The notes under the pieces: generated by a model | What the model saw: only the letters and a program-made list of their open reading frames with translations | Databases searched by the model: none | What the model was told of the DNA's origin: nothing | Source of the DNA: an uncultured Lachnospiraceae bacterium | GTDB lineage: Bacteria > Bacillota > Clostridia > Lachnospirales > Lachnospiraceae | Assembly: GCA_947650155.1 (NCBI GenBank) | Contig: CANSUS010000028.1 | Location: 1 to 47,956, forward strand | DNA length: 47,956 bases | Direction of reading: 5' to 3' | Part shown: positions 15,784 through 23,509 of the stretch, one piece after another | Numbering within the stretch: the stretch's first letter is position 1 | Layout: every line of letters begins with the position of its first letter | Program-made: the position numbers and the translations under genes

Positions 15784-17110
15784 AATTTTAGAATTACTGG
15801 AAACCAAACAGTACACAAATTTAAGACAGCATCTTTCTGAAATGAATGACGCGGATATAGCGGCAAAGCTAGAGGAACTGCCGGAGGAGGAGATGTTAAA
15901 GGTATTCAGAATCCTTCCAAAGGATATGGCCGCGGATGTGTTTTCTTATCTGGAAGTGGAGAGTCAGCAGTTTATTATTACTTCTCTTTCAGATAAGGAA
16001 GCAGCAACGATCATTGACAATTTGATGGCGGATGATGCTGCGGATTTTCTGGAGGAAATGCCGGCCAATATTGTGAAGAAGCTGCTTGCCAACGCCAAGC
16101 CGGATACAAGGAGGGATATTAATCATCTGCTTCGCTATCCGGAAGACAGCGCCGGAAGCATTATGACAGTGGAATATGTGGATTTGAAAGAAAATCTTAC
16201 GGTGGAGGAAGCGATCGAGCGCATCCGCGGCGTGGGGCTTGACAGTGAGACAATCAATATCTGCTATGTGCTGGACAGCAGGCGGACGTTAGTAGGGACG
16301 GTTGCGCTGCGTTATCTTCTTTTAAGTCAGCCGGGAGAGCGGATCGGTGATATTATGCATGAACATGTTATTTCCTTAAACACGCTGATGGATCAGGAGG
16401 AAGTTGCGCGTCAATTTAAAAAATATGACTTTACGGCCATGCCGGTGGTAGATAATGAAAATCGGCTGGTTGGGATTATTACAGTCGACGATGTTGTGGA
16501 TATCATGGAAGAAGAAACGACAGAGGATATGGAAAAGATGGCGGCTATTGTGCCGTCGGATAAGCCCTATATGAGAACGGGAGTGTTTGAAACTTATAAA
16601 AAACGTATTCCCTGGCTGCTTTTGCTTATGATCTCGGCGACCTTTACGGGGAAGATTATTTCTTCCTTTGAAGAGGCGTTAAGCGCCTGCGTAGTGCTGA
16701 CTGCTTACATTCCCATGCTGATGGATACGGGGGGAAATGCAGGAGGACAGTCTTCTGTTACGATTATTCGTGGACTTTCTTTAAATGAGATAGAATTTAA
16801 AGATCTGTTCCGCGTGATCTGGAAAGAAATCCGGGTGGCGGTTATTTGTGGGATTACGCTTGGAGTGGCAAATTTTGCCAAGATGATGCTGGTCGACCAT
16901 CTGCAGGTTATGGTGGCGCTTGTGGTGTGCGCTACGATGGTGCTTACCGTGTTTCTTGCAAAGGTTGTAGGGTGCAGTCTGCCTATGTTTGCAAAGAAGG
17001 CAGGATTTGATCCGGCGGTTATGGCGAGTCCTTTTATTACAACGATTGTGGACGCTCTGTCGCTGATGATCTATTTTCAGATTGCGACGAGGGCGCTTGG
17101 CATTGGATAA
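15776..17110 (+). CDS. mgtE: magnesium transporter MgtE
   Basis: MgtE is a dimeric Mg2+ channel gated by cytoplasmic magnesium. The 444-residue protein shows the N-terminal superhelical domain (about 1-130, with DDAADFLEEMP), two CBS domains (about 135-255; YPEDSAGSIMTVEYVDL, KKYDFTAMPVVDNENRLVGIITVDDVVDIM) and five C-terminal membrane helices including MLMDTGGNAGGQSS and the ASPFITTIVDALSLMIYF segment near the pore. AAGGAGGAGC precedes the ATG. It overlaps the upstream YigZ-family gene by 8 nt. No Mg2+ riboswitch is seen. Confidence 0.95.
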   Translation: MDEILELLETKQYTNLRQHLSEMNDADIAAKLEELPEEEMLKVFRILPKDMAADVFSYLEVESQQFIITSLSDKEAATIIDNLMADDAADFLEEMPANIVKKLLANAKPDTRRDINHLLRYPEDSAGSIMTVEYVDLKENLTVEEAIERIRGVGLDSETINICYVLDSRRTLVGTVALRYLLLSQPGERIGDIMHEHVISLNTLMDQEEVARQFKKYDFTAMPVVDNENRLVGIITVDDVVDIMEEETTEDMEKMAAIVPSDKPYMRTGVFETYKKRIPWLLLLMISATFTGKIISSFEEALSACVVLTAYIPMLMDTGGNAGGQSSVTIIRGLSLNEIEFKDLFRVIWKEIRVAVICGITLGVANFAKMMLVDHLQVMVALVVCATMVLTVFLAKVVGCSLPMFAKKAGFDPAVMASPFITTIVDALSLMIYFQIATRALGIG

Positions 17111-17137
17111 GAGGGCAGGAAGCCTTTTATTAAAAAT

Positions 17138-17188
17138 AAAAAAGTGCTGTTCATCATGAAAAATCATAATGAGCAGCGCTTTTTTTCG
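17138..17188. terminator. bidirectional terminator between mgtE and typA
   Basis: AAAGTGCTGTTCAT (17141-17154) pairs, with two G-U pairs, with ATGAGCAGCGCTTT around 17169-17183. It is flanked by A and T runs, so it can act on both converging transcripts. Confidence 0.75.
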
Positions 17189-17192
17189 TTTC

Positions 17193-19019
17193 TTATTTCA
17201 TGGAAGCCCGTTTCCTTAAAGTCGGGTCCAGAATTTTTTTACGGATTCTTAAAGCGGTAGGAGTGACTTCCAAAAGTTCATCCGTATCAATGAATTCAAG
17301 GGCCTGTTCCAAACTGAGCACTTTGGGCGGCGTCAGGCGCAGGGCTTCGTCTGCACTGGAAGAACGGGTATTGGTGAGCTGTTTCTTTTTGCATACATTC
17401 AGTTCAATGTCTTCTCCACGTCCGTTCTGGCCGACAATCATGCCGGAGTATACCTTTTCACCGGGACCGATAAAGAGAGTGCCCCGTTCCTGAGCGTTAT
17501 AAAGACCATAAGTGATGGCTTCTCCCGCTTCAAAGGCGATCAGGGAACCTTGTTTGCGGTACTGGATATCGCCTTTATACGGTGCATATCCGTCAAAAAT
17601 AGTATTGATAATACCGTTTCCTTTTGTGTCGGTCATGAATTCGCCCCGGTATCCGATCAGCCCTCTTGAAGGAATGGAAAATTCCAGTCTGGTATAGCCG
17701 CCGGAAGCGGTGCTCATGTTGCGCAGTTCTCCTTTCCGCTGGCTCAGCTTTTCGATAACGGTGCCGGAAAACTCTTCCGGTACATCGATATATGCCGTTT
17801 CCATTGGTTCTGTTTTTTTACCGTTTTCGTCTGTGTGGTATAATACTTCCGCTTTGCTGACTGCAAATTCGTATCCCTCCCTGCGCATGTTTTCGATCAG
17901 TACGGATAAGTGAAGTTCGCCGCGTCCCGATACTTTAAAGCTTTCCGTTGTATCGGTTTCTTCCACGCGTAAGGATACGTCGGTATTTAATTCTTTAAAC
18001 AGGCGGTCGCGCAGATGCCTGCTCGTAACATATTTTCCTTCCTGACCGGCGAGCGGTGAGTCATTGACAAGAAAATGCATGGCAATGGTTGGTTCGGAAA
18101 TTTTCTGGAACGGTATCGGCTCCGGATTTTCAGGAGAACACAGCGTATCTCCGATATGAATATCCGAAATACCGGAAATGGCGACAATAGAGCCGATACC
18201 GGCTTCTTTTACTTCTACTTTATTCAGACCGTCAAACTCATAAAGCTTAGAGATTTTCACTTTTTTTTGTTTTTCCGGTTCGTGGGCATTGACAATGACA
18301 ACCTCCTGGTTGACTTTTACAGAGCCGTTATCGATTTTCCCTACACCGATTCTGCCCACATATTCATTATAATCTATGGTGCTGATCAGCACCTGCGTAC
18401 CCGCGTCGGGATCTCCTTCGGGGGCGGGAATATAATTTAAAATAGTCTCGAACAATGGCTCCATGCTTGTGCCGGCTTCATTCGGGTCAAGAGATGCGAT
18501 TCCTTCTTTGGCAGAAGCATAGACAAAAGGACAATCCAACTGATCCTCACTGGCGTCCAGATCCAGAAACAATTCAAGGACTTCATCAATGACTTCGTCC
18601 GGGCGGGATTCCGGTCTGTCAATTTTATTGATACAGACGATAACCGGAAGTTTTAGTTCCAAAGCCTTGCGCAGTACGAATTTGGTCTGCGGCATGGCGC
18701 CTTCAAAAGCGTCTACCACAAGGACGACGCCGTTTACCATTTTTAAGACACGCTCTACTTCGCCGCCGAAGTCTGCATGTCCGGGAGTGTCTATAATGTT
18801 AATTTTTGTGTTTTTATAAGTAACGGCAGTGTTTTTGGACAGGATAGTGATACCGCGTTCTCTTTCGATATCGCCTGAGTCCATGACACGCTCCGCCACT
18901 TCCTGATTTTCTCTGAAAACACCGCTTTGTTTCAACAGTTCGTCCACAAGGGTGGTCTTACCGTGGTCAACATGCGCAATGATTGCTACGTTTCTTACAT
19001 CTTTTCTTGCTTGTCTCAT
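17193..19019 (-). CDS. typA: ribosome-associated translational GTPase TypA/BipA
   Basis: TypA is an EF-G-like GTPase involved in ribosome assembly and stress or cold adaptation. G motifs are visible as AHVDHGKTTL (G1, residues 15-24), RERGITI (G2), DTPGHADFGGEVERV (G3) and NKIDRPE (G4), followed by domain II, the EF-G III/V domains and the BipA-specific C-terminal region ending with GMIVGQNGRGEDIELNVCKKKQ and LRIRKKILD. Length is 608, normal for the family. The start is ATG 19019 (MRQARKDVRNVAII); upstream in-frame codons lie across the promoter and are not coding. Confidence 0.96.
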   Translation of the reverse strand: MRQARKDVRNVAIIAHVDHGKTTLVDELLKQSGVFRENQEVAERVMDSGDIERERGITILSKNTAVTYKNTKINIIDTPGHADFGGEVERVLKMVNGVVLVVDAFEGAMPQTKFVLRKALELKLPVIVCINKIDRPESRPDEVIDEVLELFLDLDASEDQLDCPFVYASAKEGIASLDPNEAGTSMEPLFETILNYIPAPEGDPDAGTQVLISTIDYNEYVGRIGVGKIDNGSVKVNQEVVIVNAHEPEKQKKVKISKLYEFDGLNKVEVKEAGIGSIVAISGISDIHIGDTLCSPENPEPIPFQKISEPTIAMHFLVNDSPLAGQEGKYVTSRHLRDRLFKELNTDVSLRVEETDTTESFKVSGRGELHLSVLIENMRREGYEFAVSKAEVLYHTDENGKKTEPMETAYIDVPEEFSGTVIEKLSQRKGELRNMSTASGGYTRLEFSIPSRGLIGYRGEFMTDTKGNGIINTIFDGYAPYKGDIQYRKQGSLIAFEAGEAITYGLYNAQERGTLFIGPGEKVYSGMIVGQNGRGEDIELNVCKKKQLTNTRSSSADEALRLTPPKVLSLEQALEFIDTDELLEVTPTALRIRKKILDPTLRKRASMK

Positions 19020-19057
19020 TTTAAATATGCGCCTTTCTATATTTCTCAAACTTTTAT

Positions 19058-19086
19058 AGTATACCACTATATATGTAAGGATGCAA
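19058..19086 (-). promoter_or_regulatory. promoter of typA
   Basis: On the minus strand, TTGCAT (plus 19081-19086), 17-nt spacer and TATACT (plus 19058-19063). This places transcription start about 30 nt upstream of the ATG. Confidence 0.6.
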
Positions 19087-19243
19087 TTCAAATATGGAAA
19101 AAGACACAAAAAAATGTAAAAAATTGCAAAAATAAGCGCGAAAAACGGCGCGCGATATTTAAAACTTCTATTTTGCTGAAAATATGATATAAATAGTAGT
19201 ACATCACAGGAAAAAATCTTAAGGTGCAAGAAGGGAGAACAAG

Positions 19244-19873
19244 ATGATAGATAAGGTAATTGAAAACAATCAGGTAACGATTATGGGAACGATAGTAAGT
19301 GAGTATGTACCCAGTCATGAAATCTTTGGTGAGAATTTTTATATGGTTAACGTGGAAGTACCCAGACTCAGCAGTTCTGCGGATACAATACCGATTATGA
19401 TTTCGGAAAGAATTGTAGATGTGAAGAGTGATGACAGGGGATTAAATGTAATTATTAATGGACAGTTCCGTTCCTATAACCGCCATGAAGCGAAAAAGAA
19501 CAGACTGCTTTTGTCCGTTTTTGCAAGGGATATCGAATTTGTTGAGGAAGTAGCGGAAAATGAAAAAACAAATCAGATTTATCTGGATGGATACATATGC
19601 AAATCGCCTGTTTACAGAAAAACGCCGCTTGGAAGGGAAATTACCGATTTGCTTCTGGCGTCAAACAGACCCTATGGAAAATCCGATTATATTCCCTGTA
19701 TATGCTGGGGGAGAAATGCCCGTTACGCAAGCAGTTTTGAGGTAGGAATGCGGTGTATGATCTGGGGCCGGATTCAAAGCAGGGAATATATGAAAAAAGT
19801 TGGTGATGAGGAATTGGAAAAGAGGATTGCTTATGAAGTTTCTGTAAGCAAATTAGAGCTTTTTGAGGAATAA
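19244..19873 (+). CDS. SSB-like protein with two OB-fold domains
   Basis: The 209-residue protein carries two consecutive OB-fold-like segments: residues about 9-95 (NQVTIMGTIVSEYVPSHEIF to LLLSVFARDIEFVEE) and about 105-205 (NQIYLDGYICKSPVYRKTPLG to YEVSVSKLELFEE). The second resembles the SSB/PriB core with CICWGRNARYA and GMRCMIWGRIQSREY. The acidic DDIPF-type tip of canonical SSB is absent; it ends ELFEE. AAGGGAG before the ATG supports the start. It probably binds single-stranded nucleic acid; the partner process is unknown. No replication gene is adjacent. Confidence 0.7.
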   Translation: MIDKVIENNQVTIMGTIVSEYVPSHEIFGENFYMVNVEVPRLSSSADTIPIMISERIVDVKSDDRGLNVIINGQFRSYNRHEAKKNRLLLSVFARDIEFVEEVAENEKTNQIYLDGYICKSPVYRKTPLGREITDLLLASNRPYGKSDYIPCICWGRNARYASSFEVGMRCMIWGRIQSREYMKKVGDEELEKRIAYEVSVSKLELFEE

Positions 19874-19995
19874 TTCCATGCAGCAGCAGTCCTGTATGTC
19901 CATAGCTGTCTGCAAAATTTATTGAAAATAATTAAATTATGTGCTATGATAAGTGGCGACTGAATAGGAAACAATGGTTGTGTGGAGAAAAGCGT

Positions 19996-20493
19996 ATGAA
20001 TAGAGGAATGATACAGATTTATACGGGTGACGGACATGGAAAATCACCTGCAGCCCTTGGAAGAGCAGTTCAGGCTGCTGTGAAAGGCACAAATGTGGTT
20101 ATTATACAATTTTTAAAAGGGAAGGGACTGGGAGAGTCCGACTTTTTAAAAAGGCTGGAACCTGAAATAAAATTATTCCGGTTTGAAAAATCGGATGGAA
20201 ATTTTGCAGAATTGTCAGAAGAAAGAAAAGCAGAAGAGATTCAAAATATCAAAAACGGTATGAACTATGCAAAAAAAGTACTTTCTACCGGAGAATGCGG
20301 ACTTCTTATTTTAGATGAGGTATTAGGACTGATAGAAAAAGAGATCATTACGGTAGAAGATCTGAAGAACGTACTGGAATGCTGTTCGGAAAACACGGAT
20401 ATCATTCTGACAGGGATTGCGTTAACCGACGAGGTTTGTGTTCTTGCGGATGAAGTTTCAAAAATTGAAACGGTAAAATTTAAATGTTGGTAA
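19996..20493 (+). CDS. corrinoid adenosyltransferase (CobO/BtuR family)
   Basis: The 165-residue P-loop protein starts MNRGMIQIYTGDGHGKSPAALG, giving a variant Walker A (GDGHGKSPA) at the N-terminus as in CobA/CobO/BtuR ATP:corrinoid adenosyltransferases. It is followed by NVVIIQFLKGKG, the ILDEVLG Walker B-like strand and ILTGIALTDEV, matching the family. It would adenosylate cob(I)alamin or cobinamide. It is shorter than the usual 180-200 residues, lacking part of the N-terminal extension and C-terminus. ATG 19996 is preferred, with GGAG about 9 nt upstream. No other cobalamin gene is near. Confidence 0.8.
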   Translation: MNRGMIQIYTGDGHGKSPAALGRAVQAAVKGTNVVIIQFLKGKGLGESDFLKRLEPEIKLFRFEKSDGNFAELSEERKAEEIQNIKNGMNYAKKVLSTGECGLLILDEVLGLIEKEIITVEDLKNVLECCSENTDIILTGIALTDEVCVLADEVSKIETVKFKCW

Positions 20494-20527
20494 TATATTG
20501 GTAATATCATAATTAAATCTTCATATG

Positions 20528-20583
20528 ATAATCATAGCAGTTACACGTTGACAGTAAAGAACAGTAGTGCTATGATTATTTTA
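20528..20583 (+). terminator. inverted repeat/terminator after the adenosyltransferase gene
   Basis: A perfect 12-bp inverted repeat, ATAATCATAGCA (20528-20539) with TGCTATGATTAT (20568-20579), has a 28-nt loop and a T-rich tail. The loop and 3' arm contain the promoter of the next unit. It may be a terminator, an operator, or both. Confidence 0.6.
20548..20576 (+). promoter_or_regulatory. strong sigma-A promoter of the lysine riboswitch-dapAB unit
   Basis: A perfect TTGACA (20548-20553), 17-nt spacer and TATGAT (20571-20576). The -35 box sits in the loop and the -10 box in the 3' arm of the preceding inverted repeat. Transcription would start near 20583, about 45 nt before the riboswitch. 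Confidence 0.75.
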
Positions 20584-20627
20584 TTGATGATCCGTATTTT
20601 GCTTTTTCCATGCTGATGCGGAGAGTT

Positions 20628-20838
20628 GGATAGAGGTTGCATGATTCAAGAGTAGCTTTTCTGATATGACAGGCGTAAAAGAGGGGAAGTGAAAGGGGAA
20701 AATGCCGAAAGAGGAGGTTTCCTGTTAAAGCCGATTCTTGGGGATGCAGTGAATAACTGTATAACTGTCATCTGTAACGAGATGGGGCGCTATCATAAAC
20801 GGGATTTTTGTCGGCGCATATCCATGTGCCGATTTTTT
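20628..20838 (+). promoter_or_regulatory. lysine riboswitch (L-box) with terminator, controlling dapA-dapB
   Basis: Conserved L-box blocks are present in order: GGATAGAGGTTGC with TTCAAGAGTAGC (from 20628), AAAGGGGAAAATGCCGAAAG, AACTGTCATCTGTAACGAGA, and GGGGCGCTATC ending near 20794. P1 is GATAG (20629-20633) with CTATC (20790-20794). The expression platform is the hairpin TCGGCGCAT/ATGTGCCGA at 20811-20832 followed by a T6 run. When lysine binds, termination before dapA is expected; lysine is the end product of the dap pathway, so this is feedback control. Confidence 0.95.
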
Positions 20839-20874
20839 ATGCACAGCCCCGGCCTAAATAAGAGGAGGAAGACT

Positions 20875-21759
20875 ATGGCAATTTTTACAGGTTCGGGCGT
20901 TGCGGTTGTGACGCCATTTCATGAAAACGGAACAGTAAATTATGAGAAATTTGCAGAACTTTTGGAATTTCAGATTCAGAATGGAACAGATGCAATTATC
21001 GTCTGCGGAACTACCGGCGAAGCATCTACATTAACGCATGAAGAACATTTGGATGTGATTAAATACTGTGTGGAAAAAGTTGCGGGCAGGATTCCTGTTA
21101 TTGCAGGAACCGGTTCAAACTGTACGGATACTGCAGTTTATTTATCAAAAGAAGCGGAAAAATACGGGGCGGACGGTCTGCTGTTAGTAACGCCGTATTA
21201 TAATAAGGCGACACAGAACGGATTATATGAGCATTTTAAAATCATTGCAGATTCCGTTAAAATACCGATTATTCTCTATAATGTGCCTAGCAGGACGGGA
21301 TGTAATATTATGCCGGAAACGGTAGTGCGTCTTTGCAAAGAAGTAGACAATATTGTGGGGGTAAAGGAAGCCAGTGGTAATATTTCCCAGATTGCAAAAC
21401 TTCAGGCGCTTGCAGGCGGCAGTGTGGATCTGTATTCAGGAAATGACGACCAGATCGTACCGATTCTTTCCCTTGGAGGAAAGGGAGTCATTTCTGTGCT
21501 TGCCAATGTGGCGCCGAAACAGACCCATGACATTTGTGCCAAATATTTTGCAAAAGATGTGGAAGGAAGCAGGGATGAGCAGCTGCGGGCGCTCGAGCTG
21601 TGCAGTGCATTGTTTTGTGAAGTAAATCCCATTCCTGTGAAAAAGGCGCTTAATCTTATGGGGATGGAAGCAGGAGGATTAAGAAGACCGCTTTGCGAAA
21701 TGGAACCTGAAAATACAGCGCGTCTGGAAAAAGCGATGAAAAATTACGGATTATTATAA
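20875..21759 (+). CDS. dapA: 4-hydroxy-tetrahydrodipicolinate synthase
   Basis: DapA condenses pyruvate and aspartate semialdehyde, the first committed step towards diaminopimelate and lysine. The 294-residue TIM-barrel protein has GTTGEASTLTHEEH (substrate site), YYNKATQNGLYEHF, YNVPSRTGCNI (catalytic Tyr) and VGVKEASGN with the Schiff-base Lys. GAGGAGG at 20861-20870 fixes the ATG at 20875. It lies directly behind the lysine riboswitch and 55 nt before dapB, as an operon. Confidence 0.97.
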   Translation: MAIFTGSGVAVVTPFHENGTVNYEKFAELLEFQIQNGTDAIIVCGTTGEASTLTHEEHLDVIKYCVEKVAGRIPVIAGTGSNCTDTAVYLSKEAEKYGADGLLLVTPYYNKATQNGLYEHFKIIADSVKIPIILYNVPSRTGCNIMPETVVRLCKEVDNIVGVKEASGNISQIAKLQALAGGSVDLYSGNDDQIVPILSLGGKGVISVLANVAPKQTHDICAKYFAKDVEGSRDEQLRALELCSALFCEVNPIPVKKALNLMGMEAGGLRRPLCEMEPENTARLEKAMKNYGLL

Positions 21760-21814
21760 GCGCACAAACGGGTGTATACCATAAGACCGGCACAATACGG
21801 AAGGGAGAAACAAA

Positions 21815-22570
21815 ATGATAAAGGCAATTATGCATGGATGCAACGGAAAAATGGGGCAGACAATAGCGGGGCTTATTGCGGAAGATGATGAGATAGAGCT
21901 GGCAGCAGGTGTGGATGCCTTTCAGAAAGAAGGAAATGCGTTTCCTGTATTCAGATCTATTGACGAATGTAATGTAGAAGCAGATGTAATCATCGATTTT
22001 TCAGCGGCGGCGGCAGTGGATGGCTTACTGTCTTTTTGCGCGGAGCATAAAATGCCGTGCGTACTCTGTACGACAGGTTTGTCAGAAGAACAATTAAAAA
22101 AAGTAAAAGAAACGTCAGAAAAAACGGCAATTTTGAAATCTGCAAATATGTCGCTGGGAATCAATATGCTTTTTAAATTGTTGAAAGAAGCGGCAGGAAT
22201 TCTGGCGCCGGCGGGATTTGACATTGAGATCGTGGAAAAACATCATAACCAGAAAGTGGATGCGCCAAGCGGCACTGCGCTTGCACTAGCGGATTCCATT
22301 AACGAAGAATTTGAAAACGGTTATGAGTATGTATATGACAGAAGTGCAAAGAGAGAAAAGCGCGGGAAAAAGGAATTAGGGATTTCGGCAGTGCGTGGAG
22401 GAACCATTGTAGGAGAGCACGACGTGATCTTTGCAGGAGCGGATGAAGTGATTACATTTTCCCATACGGCGTATTCCAAGGCAGTATTTGGAAAAGGCGC
22501 AATACAGGCAGCAAAATTTCTGGCGGGCAAACCGGCGGGAATGTATGATATGAGCGACGTAATAGGATAA
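21815..22570 (+). CDS. dapB: 4-hydroxy-tetrahydrodipicolinate reductase
   Basis: DapB reduces the DapA product with NAD(P)H in the lysine/diaminopimelate pathway. The 251-residue protein has the Rossmann dinucleotide motif GCNGKMGQTI at the N-terminus, the signature VEKHHNQKVDAPSGTAL at about residues 138-154 with the catalytic His-His and Lys, and VRGGTIVGEHDVIFAG. GAAGGGAG precedes the ATG. It is second in the riboswitch-controlled operon and is followed by a terminator. Confidence 0.97.
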   Translation: MIKAIMHGCNGKMGQTIAGLIAEDDEIELAAGVDAFQKEGNAFPVFRSIDECNVEADVIIDFSAAAAVDGLLSFCAEHKMPCVLCTTGLSEEQLKKVKETSEKTAILKSANMSLGINMLFKLLKEAAGILAPAGFDIEIVEKHHNQKVDAPSGTALALADSINEEFENGYEYVYDRSAKREKRGKKELGISAVRGGTIVGEHDVIFAGADEVITFSHTAYSKAVFGKGAIQAAKFLAGKPAGMYDMSDVIG

Positions 22571-22589
22571 TGATTCAGTAACACAATGG

Positions 22590-22633
22590 AAAAAGGAAGC
22601 CGCATAAGTAATTTACTTAAGGACTTCCTTTTT
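22590..22633. terminator. terminator between dapB and the repeat-rich lipoprotein gene
   Basis: AAAGGAAG (22592-22599) pairs with CTTCCTTT (22624-22631), with an inner stem TAAGTA/TACTTA. A and T tracts on both sides allow action on both converging genes. Confidence 0.8.
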
Positions 22634-22668
22634 CTGTATTGGGAGAAGAAATTAAATATAAAAAATGA

Positions 22669-23256
22669 TTAAGGATTCACTCTTACCCTGCCGTTTGTAT
22701 TATTGTTTGTATTCGAGCCATTGCCTAAAATGTCATCTGTGATATCTGCGACTCCGTCTGCAACGTCATTTACGGCATCGCTGACAGCATTGCCGGCATT
22801 ATCTAAAAGAGAGTCATTGTTGTCAGTATTCGTACCATTTGCTGTGGTATTGTTTGTACCAGTCATGTTGTTTGTACCGGTAGTACTGTTTGTTCCAGCA
22901 GTATTATTTGCACCGGCGCCATTATTTGTACCGTTTGTGCTGTTCGTACCAGTACCATTGTCTGTGCCGGCAGTAGTATTCATGTCGGTATCTTTGTTTG
23001 TGCCGTTTGTGTTATTTGTACCGGTGCCATTGTTTGTGCCGTTTGCGTTATTTGTACCGGTGCTGTTGTTTGTACCGTTTGTGTTGTTCGTACCGGTACC
23101 GTTATTTGTTCCGGCAGTATTATTGGCAGTACCGTTGGTAGTATTATTTGCCATATCGTTTTCATTTCCCTTTTTATCGTCGTTGCCGCAGGCAGTAAGC
23201 ATACATACCAGGAGTGCCATTAAGAACATAGATAAAACTTTTTTATTCTTTTTCAT
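22669..23256 (-). CDS. Thr/Asn/Gly-repeat lipoprotein
   Basis: The 195-residue protein has a lipoprotein signal peptide (MKKNKKVLSMFLMALLVCMLTAC, lipobox LTAC, Cys about 23), then about 110 residues of imperfect hexapeptide repeats of pattern T-N-N-x-x-G rich in Thr, Asn and Gly. A short non-repetitive C-terminal part (SLLDNAGNAVSDAVNDVADG) precedes a final Asn-rich stretch ending RVRVNP. The reverse strand carries a long open frame of V-L-F-V-P repeats that is only its mirror. GGAG lies upstream of the ATG. Function unknown; the repeat resembles a flexible, surface-exposed linker. The coding repeats may vary in copy number between strains. Confidence 0.7.
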   Translation of the reverse strand: MKKNKKVLSMFLMALLVCMLTACGNDDKKGNENDMANNTTNGTANNTAGTNNGTGTNNTNGTNNSTGTNNANGTNNGTGTNNTNGTNKDTDMNTTAGTDNGTGTNSTNGTNNGAGANNTAGTNSTTGTNNMTGTNNTTANGTNTDNNDSLLDNAGNAVSDAVNDVADGVADITDDILGNGSNTNNNTNGRVRVNP

Positions 23257-23272
23257 AATTTACTCCATTTCC

Positions 23273-23325
23273 GCACGGCTTTTTGTGCATGCCAAGTTTG
23301 TGGATGCCGTGCAGACACAAACTTG
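23273..23325. repeat. interlocked inverted repeats in the lipoprotein-hisA intergenic region
   Basis: GCACGGC (23273-23279) can pair with GCCGTGC (23306-23312), and CAAGTTTGTG (23293-23302) with CACAAACTTG (23316-23325). The two stems overlap so that they form either alternative hairpins or an H-type pseudoknot. In the minus transcript one arm ends within a few bases of the lipoprotein ribosome site. Confidence 0.6.
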
Positions 23326-23363
23326 TTGATTGAAAATTTTAATTCTCAATTTTTTCTTCATTT

Positions 23364-23448
23364 TGAAGTGTCTGTGCTGCTAAGTTACTTCGTTATCACT
23401 TCAGAAACTACCCTAAACAGGGCTTGCGGTGCGCTTAGGACAGTTTCT
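23364..23448. repeat. two adjacent hairpins upstream of hisA
   Basis: TGAAGTG (23364-23370) pairs with CACTTCA (23397-23403). Next to it AGAAACT (23403-23409) pairs with AGTTTCT (23442-23448), continuing past a symmetrical AC/AC internal loop into CCTAA (23412-23416)/TTAGG (23435-23439). No T tract follows, so simple termination is unlikely. The 253-bp region 23257-23509 holds no gene I can support. Confidence 0.5.
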
Positions 23449-23509
23449 AAAAATAGTATGGTCACTTGTGGGAAAAATATACGGATAACAAAAAGAAAGG
23501 AAAAATAGT

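Noticed and set aside
17193-19229. A longer TypA start at 19229
   Set aside because: The extra 70 residues are hydrophobic, unlike TypA, and cover the promoter and the neighbouring gene's leader.
20689-20874. N-terminal extension of DapA
   Set aside because: It runs through the lysine riboswitch and its terminator; the DapA fold and a strong ribosome site begin at 20875.
22703-23329. A 208-codon plus-strand frame rich in V-L-F-V-P repeats
   Set aside because: It is the mirror of the repeat-rich lipoprotein on the other strand, which has a signal peptide, lipobox and ribosome site.
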